From NCBI GenBank assembly GCA_943737045.1, contig CALSFV010000205.1, forward strand, positions 1,318,001 through 1,382,000: a stretch of 64,000 nucleotides of DNA. The letters run 5' to 3'. The first letter of the stretch is position 1, and every line of letters begins with the position of its first letter. The stretch comes from Parapristionchus giblindavisi (Eukaryota; Nematoda; Chromadorea; Rhabditida; Diplogasteridae). The position numbers and the translations under genes are program-made. Below, in pieces: positions 34,364-45,289 of the stretch. A model generated the notes under the pieces. It saw nothing but the letters and a program-made list of their open reading frames with translations. It had not been told where the DNA came from and made no database searches.

Positions 34364-34549
34364 AATCAATCACAAATTGCTATGCGCTCCATAAGCCGCC
34401 ATGTTCTCTAAGGTCCCTTCCTATCTGATCTACTCGATCAATCAGGAGGGAGGGAACCCAGGGGAAGGGGGAGGAGATCAAAACACGCGCTTCCTTGTGT
34501 GTGATAGAGTCCCAGTTCCCCTGTTTTCTTCAGAATGCTTTCTTAGAGC
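34364..34549. repeat. Left inverted terminal repeat of the DIRS-like element
   Basis: About 185 bp matching 39240-39425 in reverse complement, from near ATCACAAATTGCTATGCGC to TTTCTTAGAGC. The outer 60 bp (34307-34363) are unique to this end, as in DIRS elements. Confidence 0.9.
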
Positions 34550-34670
34550 GAGAAACACCATAGGCTGTTCGTAACAAGCAGACACTTTATTATATAACAA
34601 AGAGTAAAGTGTCGACACGGTGACTGTGAATTAACAAGAAAATTACAACAGTAACGGTGGTAGGTGTGAT

Positions 34671-35983
34671 CTAGTCCGATCTCTTCTTCTTAGGAGCACT
34701 CTGGGATCCTGCGGGGGTAGGCTTCTGCATACGAGCTCTCGGTGTTGGTCCAACGGTTCTTGTAGGTATACGGCTGGTTCCTGGTACCGATGCTGCTTGC
34801 GTGGGTCGAGTTGCCACAGGCTTGGGTGCTGCCTCCGTCTTAGGTGGAGCCGTCTGTGGCCTGAAACGACAGGATGTGTTAAGGAAAGGTGCAGCTATGG
34901 GTGGGTTCCGGGTTGGGAACTTTGTGATTGATTCGCAGTGAAGCATAATAGATATTTTACTTCAACAAGGTTTGTTTAGCAAAATATATCATTATACTAC
35001 ACTGCTCATCAATCACAAATTGCTGTTTTGTCCCACCTTGAGTTTAACACTATATCCTGTAACGATTGGGCGATGTCTCTCTTGTAGAATCGCTCAAACG
35101 TAGACCCGCCCTTAGCCCAATTAGTGGATGCCATGATGGTCGCGCTTGATAGGCCAGCGCTAACCCCCCGAGATGTAGATGCTGACCGAGTAGAATGAGC
35201 GGAATATCCGGTTATTCCCGAATCGGACAGTATCTCCTTCAACCATCGAGCTACCGTTGTACTGGTCACCCCCCCGTGGGGTTGTATTGTGGCGACGAGT
35301 AAGTTACGGGTTGATCTAAGCCCTTGTGTTTTACTAAGGTAATGCTCGATAGTCTCAATGGGGCAAAGAACAGGGTCCGTAAACCTATCGAAGGAGGCCG
35401 TGTGTGCCCTGCCTACACCCCTGTTCTTATTCATGAAGTCGATATGGAATACCCACTTGTTACTACTTCTCTGGACCGCGTCTAGCGATAACCTAGCTAG
35501 TTCAGATACCCTTTTTGGAGAGGTCAGGGCCAGGAGCATAGCAAGTTTCTTAGTGAGTTGGGATAGCGTAAGCCCTTCGTTGGGTCCGAGATCTGCCAGA
35601 TGCTGGACTACCATACCTACATCCCATATGACTGTGTACTTTGGATGGGATGGACGAAGTCGGGCGAAGCCCTTCATTGCACGTGTCAATATCTCGTGAT
35701 CTAGTCTTACGCCGACTATCTGGAGGATAGTCGTAATGGCAGCCCTATGTACCACTAAGGTCGCGTAGCTTCTGCCTAATGTAAACAGGTGCGAGAGATA
35801 GTTGACTATGTCCGCTGTCTCGGGCCCTGTTCTATCGACCTGGACGTCCGCTGCAAACCTAATCCAAGATCCCCAGGCCGAATCGTATTGTTTACGGGTA
35901 CCCTGGGACCAGGAATTCATCACGGCTTGAACCGACTGGCTTGACAAGCCGAGAGATGAGAATGTTACCTTGATATCATCCAT
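34671..35983 (-). CDS. DIRS-like tyrosine recombinase, spliced
   Basis: Two exons, 35037-35983 and 34671-34860, joined by an intron with donor AAG|GTGGGA and acceptor TTTCAG. Together they are 1137 nt, 378 residues and a stop. The catalytic Arg lies in SPKRVSELARL, the H-x-x-R box is HSTRS, and the Tyr is in F-E-R-F-Y-K-R-D, so all landmark residues are present. Such recombinases insert the circular DNA of the element into the genome. The start ATG at 35981-35983 overlaps the end of the RT frame by about 17 nt, though the frame is open further upstream to 36295. The second exon encodes a Pro/Ala/Thr-rich tail ending in KKKRSD. The intron holds the internal complementary region. Confidence 0.85.
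34921..35024. repeat. Internal complementary region of the DIRS-like element
   Basis: Bases 34921-34990 are the exact reverse complement of the left end (34307-34376) and 34994-35024 of the right end (39408-39438). The two halves meet at ATT (34991-34993). In DIRS-1 this region templates joining of the ends into a circle. Confidence 0.95.
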
Positions 35984-38962
35984 GCATTCAATCTCATCCT
36001 CCTTGTTTGCATCGGGTGTGCGTCCCCCCGAATGTCTCGGATTATACCCATCCTCCCGGTAAGTGGGATGGGTGGTTGGGATGAATAGCGGTTCAGCAGA
36101 GGGAACCAGTGCTGACCTTCCCATCTGGGTGCGATCAGGATTATCCTGGCGTCCTCTCTGATGGCCTTCGCGATCACCCGGCCTACCAATTGGAAGGGCG
36201 GAAAAGCGAATCCGAAGAGGCCCGACCAGTCTTGACTGAAGGCGTTTATCCCTTTCGCCTGGGGGTCTGGAATTAGGGAAAAATATTCCCCACACTTGTG
36301 GTTAAGGCGGGATGCGAACAAATCTAGCGATGGTGTCCCCCAGCTAGCGAAAATCAGGTCCGCTGCTGACTGGCTCAGTGCCCATTCTGCGGATTCCTTG
36401 AAGTGCCTAGACTCGTAGTCGGCAGCCATGTTCTCCACGCCCGGGCGGTGAACGGCGACCAGGTGCAGGTCCCGCTCTCTCGCCCAATCCCATATTTCCC
36501 TGCTTACCCCATTAAGGTCGCAGTTATGGGAGCCACCCCTTCTGTTGAGGTAAACTACGGATACCATGTTATCGCTTTCTACCCGAATGGTACCGGAGTG
36601 CAAGTGTGAGGCGAGTGATTGGAGAGCGAACAGAATCGCCTTCATCTCCTTCACGTTGATATGCCATACCCGTTCCGTAATCGACCATCTTCCCCCGGTA
36701 CGAGAATCGCCGAGTACCCCGCCCCAGCCCTCGTTTGAGGCATCTGTGTAAATGGACGCGATGGTATGTGGGTCCCGGATCTCCTCGCTACCACAGACGG
36801 TCTGGAACCGATTTGCCCACCACTCGAGCTCATGCTTGCAATACTCATTAAGGCCATACTTCTTACCGTAACACCGCGGGTCATTGGTTTTCGTATGACA
36901 AGCTACCCACCTCTGTAGACTTCTCAGGAAGAACCTAGCATATAGGGACGCTATGGTTACTGAGTATGAAAGTCCTACAAAACCTGCGACTGATCTAAGC
37001 GAGGGGGTGGCCGTTTGAAGCAGCGTACGTGCCGAACTGGCTATCTTCTGCTTCTTCCCTTCTGGGACGAGGAAATGCAAGGTGTGGGAGTCTATCCCTA
37101 TACCCAGAAACTCTATGAACTTTGAGGGTGTAAGCTGGGATTTCTCGAGGTTAACCGTGAGGCCAAGTCTGGGGAACATGTCTAAGATACCTGACGTAAC
37201 CAACTCCATCTCTTCCTCTGAGTTTGCTATGAGGAGGATGTCATCTAGGTAAATGATCATGCGAACACCCTGTCTTCGAAGCAGTTCTGCTATGGGTTTC
37301 ATGACTCGCGTAAAGACATATGGGCTTTCCGACAGACCGAATGGTAAACGTTGGAAACAGAATAGCTGGCCCTCACATTGGAAAGCCAAGTATTTCTGTG
37401 ACTCTGGGTGTATGGGAATAGCAAAGTATGCATCCTTCAAATCTAGTTTTGCCATAAAATTACCCCTATCCAGCAAATCCCTAACTGTCTCTAGACGTTC
37501 CATTTTGAAGTGTGAATGTGAGACGTATTGGTTCAGGGGTTTTAGGTTTATGACTGGTCTTAGTGAACCGTCCTTCTTAGGTACGGTGAATATGCTAGAT
37601 ATGAATACTTCGCTGTCCCATGGGATCATTCTGATGGCTCCCTTAGCGAGTAATGACATCACCTCATCCCTAATCACCGGGTCTCCCAATGCCGTATCTG
37701 GATTAGCGTGCGCCAGGGGAGGGGCTCTTAAGAAGGGAATCTGGTAGCCATCAATAGTCTCTAAGACCCATGCATCGGAGGTGATCCTACCCCATTCTGC
37801 ACCTCTACCCAAAGTGGACCTCGGGGCTTCCGAGTTGGGTTGAATTGGGTCATTAGGAACTAACCGTCTCTTCGGTCCTGAGTTATTACGAGCGAGGTTT
37901 GTGATGGCCTTCTTTATATCGTCTGATGCGGAATGACTTGTTAGCTCTTCCAGTAGTATTGGGCCAAACAAGGCAGGAGTATATTCCTTACACCTTGATA
38001 CAGTAGTATCGCCATGAGATCGGTCTCTCCGAAATGAGGGCATCGCTCTTGATGGATCTATTCCCATCGCACTGAAAAAGGAGGATATCGTTTACGCCAG
38101 TACCTGAGTGTGTGTGTACATACCGTAGTGTCGCCTCTCTTCTTGTGACCAGGAACTCCATGTTCAGGCATCCCACCAAGGATATCGTAGACTTGATGTA
38201 ACCGGCCGCCTTCGCCGGATCTCGTTCCAGCTCGGATAGAGCAAACGCTGCTGATGACATCGCTGCCAAGCACGTCGATTGCCAATTCGCTAAGGCGAAA
38301 TCCGTCACTGAAGCCCGCACGTTCTATAATAAGATACTTTAGTAACAAACAACACCATTATTAGATAGGTAATAGAGTATGCCGTTTGACCTAGTGTGAT
38401 ACCAACGAGAGTTGCGGACTAACCTTTTCGACTCTTAGTCGATCGTCGATGACGGGAGTGACCGCGTAGACAGACATGGGGAGAGGTATCTTTTCCCGAA
38501 AAGCCACAAGCTCGTCGCGGCCCATGATGGTACCTTTAGCACCCTCCTCGAATGCTATGAGCGCCCCTTCCGACATCTTCACTCTCGTACGTAGTCTCCT
38601 CTCCTGAACATATACATTCTTTGGTTGTGAGATTCACCTTATGTATTTGTTTTCTTGTGAGAGAAGGTAATACTGACCTCGATTTTTGGCGCCTCTGGCA
38701 GCGCCTCCGTTGACGGCCCGAAGTCGATAATGTTCACTTTTCGGGCTGAGGACGACAACTCCGAGACACGTAGCAGTGGCATATGCTTGAGTCTCTTGGT
38801 TACGACTGGAGGCGTCTCCTGGTCATCGTACTGATCCTCGTCGTCCTCGGGCGACTCGGACAAAGCGGATTCCGGATCCTCCTCATCGAAGAGTTCCTCC
38901 TCATGGTCAACGAAGTCACGGTTGAGACCCAAGGGATCGTATGGATCGAGGCCATCGTTCAT
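35965..38962 (-). CDS. DIRS-like Gag-reverse transcriptase-RNase H polyprotein, spliced
   Basis: Exons on the minus strand: 38678-38962, 38424-38603, 38124-38323 and 35965-38071. All have GT..AG ends, phases agree, and the total is 2772 nt (923 residues). The first three exons (about 220 residues) give an acidic N-terminus and a Gag-like region of unknown structure. The last exon holds the RT, with LPFGLSESP and YLDDILL as the catalytic Asp pair, then RNase H with SIYTDASNEGWGG, the E of VKEMKAILF, ESDNMVSVVYLN and the final D in M-A-A-D-Y-E. A DLFASRLN...FAFPPFQL segment, usual at the C-terminus of DIRS polyproteins, follows. An acceptor TTGCAG just upstream of the ATG suggests a further 5' exon, perhaps untranslated. 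Confidence 0.85.
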
Positions 38963-39239
38963 GACCTGCAAAGATGTGACATTATTAGCGTAATGAAACA
39001 GTAATGAACGACACAGATGCACACGCGTTGCGTACGCGTCGCGGTTGTATAGAAGAAAGGGCATACGCCGTGCTGAGTCAGTCTAACTGTGGCGATGCAC
39101 CAGAGATAGAGCAGAGTCAGGCTTGGTTGTGTGGGTCAGACACGGAAAGAACGAATCTCCTCACCCTGACCAGGGGGGGAGAGAATGCGAGAGCATAACG
39201 ACGGCCAAAGATAACTGGAGAGAACAGCCGTCATGGCGA

Positions 39240-39425
39240 GCTCTAAGAAAGCATTCTGAAGAAAACAGGGGAACTGGGACTCTATCACACACAAGGAAGC
39301 GCGTGTTTTGATCTCCTCCCCCTTCCCCTGGGTTCCCTCCCTCCTGATTGATCGAGTAGATCAGATAGGAAGGGACCTTAGAGAACATGGCGGCTTATGG
39401 AGCGCATAGCAATTTGTGATTGATG
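39240..39425. repeat. Right inverted terminal repeat of the DIRS-like element
   Basis: Reverse complement of 34364-34549. It lies upstream of the minus-strand genes and should contain their promoter; no TATA box stands out. The stretch 38963-39239 between it and the first coding exon is noncoding. Confidence 0.9.
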
Positions 39426-39441
39426 AGCAGTGTAGTATAAT

Positions 39442-39940
39442 CTTTCAAGGTACACATAATAACCAATACATAACCATGACATGACCAAACACAGCATAAC
39501 CATAATCACAACATGACATTGATTACTGTATTATATTTTATCTGATATGCACTCACACGTAAAGATATACCAAATTCTTTCAAGGCACACATAATAACCA
39601 ATACATAACCATGACATGACCAAACATAGCATAACCATAACCACAACATGACATTGATTACTGTATTATATTTTATCTGATATGCACTCACACGTAAAGA
39701 TATACCAAATTCTTTCAAGGCACACATAATAACCAATACATAACCATGACATGACCAAACATAGCATAACCATAACCACAACATGACATTGATTACTGTA
39801 TTATATTTTATCTGCTATGCACTCACACGTAAAGATATGTCAAAATCTTTCAAGATACACATAATAACGAATACATAACCATGACATGACCAAACATAGC
39901 ATAACCATAACCACAACATGACATTGATTACTGTATTATA
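39442..39940. repeat. 135-bp tandem units, array I (decayed telomere-like block)
   Basis: About 3.5 units; the landmark TCTGATATGCACTCACACG recurs at 39541, 39676 and 39811. The block that reads TAAGCCTAAGCC in array II is here ACCAAACATAGCATAACC, a degenerate form. The array continues the left palindrome arm after the DIRS insertion. Confidence 0.85.
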
Positions 39941-40484
39941 CAGTACAGCCCGATCTCCTTTTGTACACGAGTAACACTGCGGCGCGCAGAGGCGCTCATT
40001 TGCGCTCATCATTTATTTCTGCGGGTATTGAATACTTTTCGATTCTCAAAGTCTTAATCATGAGTTTCCGTTATGAAAAGTTATTTTAATGACTAAAGAA
40101 ACTGAAACAAAATTTGTATTAATGAGAAAAAGCAATTAAAAGACAAATCACACTGGTCCGAAAACGATGGGTAATTATTTACTGGAACGGTATACTGTAA
40201 TATCACGAATCGATCGCACGATCGCCTTAAGACATTTTTCGAAATTTACAGTGCCCATCATTTTCAGACTAGTGTGATTTGCCTTTTAATTGTTTTTTCT
40301 CATTAATAGAAATTTTGTTTCAGTTTTTTTAGTCATTAAAACAACTTTTCATAACGGAAACTCATGATTAAGACTTTGAGAATCGAAAAGTATTCAGAAC
40401 CCGCAGAAATAAATGATGAGCGCAAATGAGCGCCTCTGCGCGCCGCAGTGTTACTCGTGTACAAAAGGAGATCGGGCTGTACTG
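39941..40484. mobile_element. 544-bp palindromic MITE with TA duplication, copy 1
   Basis: CAGTACAGCCCGATCTCC and its mirror are flanked by TA (39939-39940, 40485-40486). Neighbouring tandem units show the uninterrupted target TGTATTATATTTTATCTG. The arms pair for about 260 bp. Relatives lie at 42222-42765 and 51486-52838. Confidence 0.9.
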
Positions 40485-40870
40485 TATTTTATCTGATATG
40501 CACTCACACGTAAAGATATACCAAATTCTTTCAAGTTACGCATGATATCCACTACATAATCATGACATAACTAAGCCTAAGCCTAAGCCTAACCATAACA
40601 TGACATTGATTATTGTATTCTATTTTATCTGCTATGCACTCACACGTAAAGATATACCAAATTCTTTCAAGTTACGCATGATAACCACTACATAATCATG
40701 ACATAACTAAGCCTAAGCCTAAGCCTAACCATAACATGACATTGATTATTGTATTCTATTTTATCTGCTATGCACTCACACGTAAAGATATGTCAAAATC
40801 TTTCAAGGTACGCATGATAACCACTACATAATCATGACATAACTAAGCCTAAACCTAAGCCTAAGCCTGA
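40485..40870. repeat. 136-bp tandem units with TTAGGC runs, array II
   Basis: TCTG landmarks at 40492, 40628 and 40764. Each unit contains 3-4 copies of CCTAAG (TTAGGC on the other strand), the nematode telomere hexamer. A further run lies at 40970-40998. Confidence 0.9.
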
Positions 40871-41278
40871 GATGTCGTTCATTTTGATTTATCTGCAAAA
40901 ATCGATAATGCCGTAAATATTGCTCTTTCAACTGCATGGTTTTAATAAGTTCATTACTGCACTTATCCTAAACCTAAGCCTAAGCCTAAGCCTAAGCGGG
41001 GGCGTATGAAGCGATTCCGAGCGAAGCGAAGGATGTTTTTTTGCGGTGGTTTCTTCTTTTGTTGCTTCCTCTTCCTAGATTGCCCCTTATCATCATTTGG
41101 TTAAAAAATCGTTACTTACAAGTAACCTCAACCTTTATCTTATTTTACAGAAACTGTAAACTGACACAAAAAACTGTTTACTCTAAACTCATTAGCGTTA
41201 AACATCTGAACTATTTTTACCCTCCGCTCTGGCACACTCTCTCGCAGACAAAGAAAGAGAGAGAGAGAATGGTCAGTG
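40871..41278. repeat. Core segment of the inner palindrome
   Basis: Runs from GAGATGTCGTTC through CCTAAGCGGGGGCGTATGAAG to TGCGGGGAG. Present four times in alternating orientation: here, inverted at 41428-41840, direct at about 43150-43559, and inverted at 43707-43853 continued at 46514-46760. Confidence 0.85.
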
Positions 41279-41427
41279 CGGGGAGTTTCAAATCATTTAA
41301 GATTGAAAAAAGCATTTAAGAGTGACCTTATCAACCACTAACTCTCTCTCGTGATCAGAAAACGAAGAAACAGTGTGTGAAATAAAGAGATGGATTGACT
41401 TTAGCAGAAGTCTAACTTGAAACTCCC
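41279..41427. other. Spacer at the centre of the first inner palindrome
   Basis: About 149 bp between GGGGAGTTTCAA and its mirror TTGAAACTCCCC. Its reverse complement is the spacer at 43560-43706, so the whole block 40485-42221 has been copied in inverted form to 42766 onward. Confidence 0.8.
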
Positions 41428-41839
41428 CGCACTGACCACTCTCTCTCTCTTTCTTTGTCTGCGAGAGAGTATGCCAGAGCGGAGGGTAAAAATAGTTCAG
41501 ATGTTTAACGCTAATGAGTTTAGAGTAAACAGTTTTTTGTGTCAGTTTACAGTTTCTGTAAAATAAGATAAAGGTTGAGGTTACTTGTAAGTAACGATTT
41601 TTTAACCAAATGATGATAAGGGGCAATCTAGGAAGAGGAAGCAACAAAAGAAGAAACCACCGCAAAAAAACATCCTTCGCTTCGCTCGGAATCGCTTCAT
41701 ACGCCCCCGCTTAGGCTTAGGCTTAGGCTTAGGTTTAGGATAAGTGCAGTAATGAACTTATTAAAACCATGCAGTTGAAAGAGCAATATTTACGGCATTA
41801 TCGATTTTTGCAGATAAATCAAAATGAACGACATCTCAG

Positions 41840-42221
41840 GCTTAGGCTTAGGTTTAGGCTTAGTTATGTCATGATTATGTAGTGGTTATCATGCGTACCT
41901 TGAAAGATTTTGACATATCTTTACGTGTGAGTGCATAGCAGATAAAATAGAATACAATAATCAATGTCATGTTATGGTTAGGCTTAGGCTTAGGCTTAGT
42001 TATGTCATGATTATGTAGTGGTTATCATGCGTAACTTGAAAGAATTTGGTATATCTTTACGTGTGAGTGCATAGCAGATAAAATAGAATACAATAATCAA
42101 TGTCATGTTATGGTTAGGCTTAGGCTTAGGCTTAGTTATGTCATGATTATGTAGTGGATATCATGCGTAACTTGAAAGAATTTGGTATATCTTTACGTGT
42201 GAGTGCATATCAGATAAAATA
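41840..42221. repeat. Tandem units with TTAGGC runs, array III (inverted)
   Basis: Mirror of array II; TTAGGC appears directly on the plus strand at about 41711-41733, 41840-41867, 41978-41998 and 42113-42135. Confidence 0.85.
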
Positions 42222-42765
42222 CAGTACAGCCCGATCTCCTTTTGTACACGAGTAACACTGCGGCGCGCAGAGGCGCTCATTTGCGCTCATCATTTATTTC
42301 TGCGGGTTCTGAATACTTTTCGATTCTCAAAGTCTTAATCATGAGTTTCCGTTATGAAAAGTTGTTTTAATGACTAAAAAAACTGAAACAAAATTTCTAT
42401 TAATGAGAAAAAACAATTAAAAGGCAAATCACACTAGTCTGAAAATGATGGGCACTGTAAATTTCGAAAAATGTCTTAAGGCGATCGTGCGATCGATTCG
42501 TGATATTACAGTATACCGTTCCAGTAAATAATTACCCATCATTTTCAGACTAGTGTGATTTGCCTTTTAATTGTTTTTTCTCATTAATAGAAATTTTGTT
42601 TCAGTTTTTTTAGTCATTAAAACAACTTTTCATAACGGAAACTCATGATTAAGACTTTGAGAATCGAAAAGTATTCAGAACCCGCAGAAATAAATGATGA
42701 GCGCAAATGAGCGCCTCTGCGCGCCGCAGTGTTACTCGTGTACAAAAGGAGATCGGGCTGTACTG
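42222..42765. mobile_element. 544-bp palindromic MITE, copy 2, at the centre of the giant palindrome
   Basis: TIRs CAGTACAGCCCGATCTCC with TA flanks (42220-42221, 42766-42767). Unlike copy 1, its two flanks are reverse complements of each other, so this element is the symmetry centre of the 33191-47515 structure. Confidence 0.9.
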
Positions 42766-43853
42766 TATTTTATCTGATATGCACTCACACGTAAAGATAT
42801 ACCAAATTCTTTCAAGTTACGCATGATATCCACTACATAATCATGACATAACTAAGCCTAAGCCTAAGCCTAACCATAACATGACATTGATTATTGTATT
42901 CTATTTTATCTGCTATGCACTCACACGTAAAGATATACCAAATTCTTTCAAGTTACGCATGATAACCACTACATAATCATGACATAACTAAGCCTAAGCC
43001 TAAGCCTAACCATAACATGACATTGATTATTGTATTCTATTTTATCTGCTATGCACTCACACGTAAAGATATGTCAAAATCTTTCAAGGTACGCATGATA
43101 ACCACTACATAATCATGACATAACTAAGCCTAAACCTAAGCCTAAGCCTGAGATGTCGTTCATTTTGATTTATCTGCAAAAATCGATAATGCCGTAAATA
43201 TTGCTCTTTCAACTGCATGGTTTTAATAAGTTCATTACTGCACTTATCCTAAACCTAAGCCTAAGCCTAAGCCTAAGCGGGGGCGTATGAAGCGATTCCG
43301 AGCGAAGCGAAGGATGTTTTTTTGCGGTGGTTTCTTCTTTTGTTGCTTCCTCTTCCTAGATTGCCCCTTATCATCATTTGGTTAAAAAATCGTTACTTAC
43401 AAGTAACCTCAACCTTTATCTTATTTTACAGAAACTGTAAACTGACACAAAAAACTGTTTACTCTAAACTCATTAGCGTTAAACATCTGAACTATTTTTT
43501 ACCCTCCGCTCTGGCATACTCTCTCGCAGACAAAGAAAGAGAGAGAGAGTGGTCAGTGCGGGGAGTTTCAAGTTAGACTTCTGCTAAAGTCAATCCATCT
43601 CTTTATTTCACACACTGTTGCTTCGTTTTCTGATCACGAGAGAGAGTTAGTGGTTGATAAGGTCACTCTTAAATGCTTTTTTCAATCTTAAATGATTTGA
43701 AACTCCCCGCACTGACCATTCACTCTCTCTCTTTCTTTGTCTGCGAGAGAGTGTGCCAGAGCGGAGGGTAAAAATAGTTCAGATGTTTAACGCTAATGAG
43801 TTTAGAGTAAACAGTTTTTTGTGTCAGTTTACAGTTTCTGTAAAATAAGATAA
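42766..43853. repeat. Array IV and core segments, right half of the inner palindrome
   Basis: Direct copies of array II (42766-43140) and of the core (43150-43559), an inverted spacer (43560-43706) and the start of a fourth, inverted core, which is cut by the insertion at 43854. Confidence 0.85.
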
Positions 43854-44570
43854 CACGGGTCTCCTGTAAAAGTGTAGCAAAAACGGCCGGTTTTGCCACT
43901 AGGCAAATTTTTTTGTCTCCGAATTCGATGAAAGTCGGACAGTGGGTGTGGTTGGGTGACATGAAAAGGCCTAGCCACTTGATTTGGCCAAAATTGCAGA
44001 TTATCGATTTTTTGTGATCTACCCTGAAAATGATCATAACTCGGTTCATTTTCATCGTACAACGAGCTGATAGGTGTTATTCGAACCGTATTCGAATGCT
44101 CTTCGAAAAAGTTTTTTATGACCCGATCGCTGATAAGTCGTCTTCATGGCGAAAAACGCGAAAATCAGATTTTTTCCCCAAAGAGGTGACCTGTTCTCGA
44201 AAATTTTCTCTTGGGATCATCCGTATTATTGCAAAAATTATGTCTTCAAACCATGCACAATATCCCTATATAGTTCATTGCTCGTATCTCTTGGCCCGGA
44301 GGGTCGATTACTAGATAGCTAATGGACTTAGTCGATTTTTTATCACTTTCCGTTTTTTGATCGTATCTCACTTCACAGTTGTCCAAATACCTTTTCAAAA
44401 AATAGAAATGATTCTCTCGAAAAGGAGATTAAAGAGGTTCTTATTGTCTAAATTGTTATATCAAGCCGTTTTCGAGTTATTAAAGAAAACTGCTCTAATT
44501 TAGTGTTTTCATGTGTTGAACAGAGAATTCAATCCCAAATCCCATCCTCAATCCTTCTCCCTCTTCATCG

Positions 44571-45230
44571 GGGGGCGATCACTTCGGCAACGATCATTTC
44601 GGTAACGGATCATAAATCTGTTGGAAGATGGCCTATGGCAACAAAAGTTGTATCATTGTTATCAGTGGGGGTGAACGGTATTGTGCTACCGTAACCGTCG
44701 GAAATCGCGAACTGATTTTTTTCATTCGACCCATGACCCGGGGGGTTCATGGTTGAAAATGACCGAAGTCGAAAAATTCATGATGCTCCGAGACCAAATA
44801 CTGGTAGCTATTATATGAATAGTGACCCAACTTTTATCTTTCTGGATACCGTAACCCGAACTACCGTAATCGAACCGGGATTTGAGTGAATTTCGTTATA
44901 ATATAGTAGGGTACGGTAGCTAGATTACGGTAGCTGGGGTTACGGTATCCAGAAAGATAAAAGGTGGCTCACTATTGATATAATGGCAACTAGTATTTGG
45001 TCTCGGAGCATCATGAATTTTTCGACTTCGGTCATTTTCAACCATGAACCCCGGGTCATGGGTCGAATGAAAAAATCAGTTCGCGATTCCCGACGGTTAC
45101 GGTAGCACAATACCGTACACCCCCACTGATAACAATGATACAACTTTTGTTGCCATAGGCCATCTACCAACAGATTTATGATCCGTTGCCGAAATGATCG
45201 TTGCCGAAATGATCGCCCCCCTCTTCATCG
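44571..45230. mobile_element. Nested palindromic element with 9-10-bp target duplication
   Basis: Ends GGGGGCGATCACTTCGGCAA and its near-mirror lie between copies of CTCTTCATCG; the G/C runs leave the exact length (8-10 bp) open. A 9-bp duplication is typical of Mutator-like elements. Arms repeat 'cgatcatttcgg' blocks; noncoding. It interrupts the acidic tail coding region described in the next entry. Confidence 0.6.
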
Positions 45231-45289
45231 CATTCCTCCTCCCAGTCCTTGATGAAATCCATTGCCAGTGCGAGATCTCTTCGAGATCT

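Larger units (their letters stand above)
34307..39441 (-). mobile_element. DIRS-1-like tyrosine-recombinase retrotransposon
   Basis: Boundaries are set by the empty site in the mirrored arm and in the tandem units: ...GTCAAAATCTTTCAAGG... is split after AAT, and AAT occurs at both junctions (34304-34306, 39439-39441). The element has inverted terminal repeats, an internal complementary region, a spliced Gag-RT-RNase H gene and a tyrosine recombinase gene, all on the minus strand. It lacks an integrase and the target duplication usual for LTR elements. This is the DIRS-1 plan; most described nematode elements of this order are PAT-type with split direct repeats. Reading frames are open and splice sites intact, so it is a young, possibly active copy. 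Confidence 0.93.

Noticed and set aside
36403..37747. Plus-strand frames of 60-164 codons inside the retrotransposon
   Set aside because: Shadows of the minus-strand RT gene, whose catalytic motifs are clear.
39506..39784. Frame with an internally repeated peptide
   Set aside because: The peptide repeat is the 135-bp tandem unit read through; no sign of selection for protein.
39442..43140. Possible CRISPR array or chromosome end
   Set aside because: Units of 135-136 bp are repeated as wholes without unique spacers, and the TTAGGC runs are short, internal and in both orientations, so neither a CRISPR array nor a true telomere.
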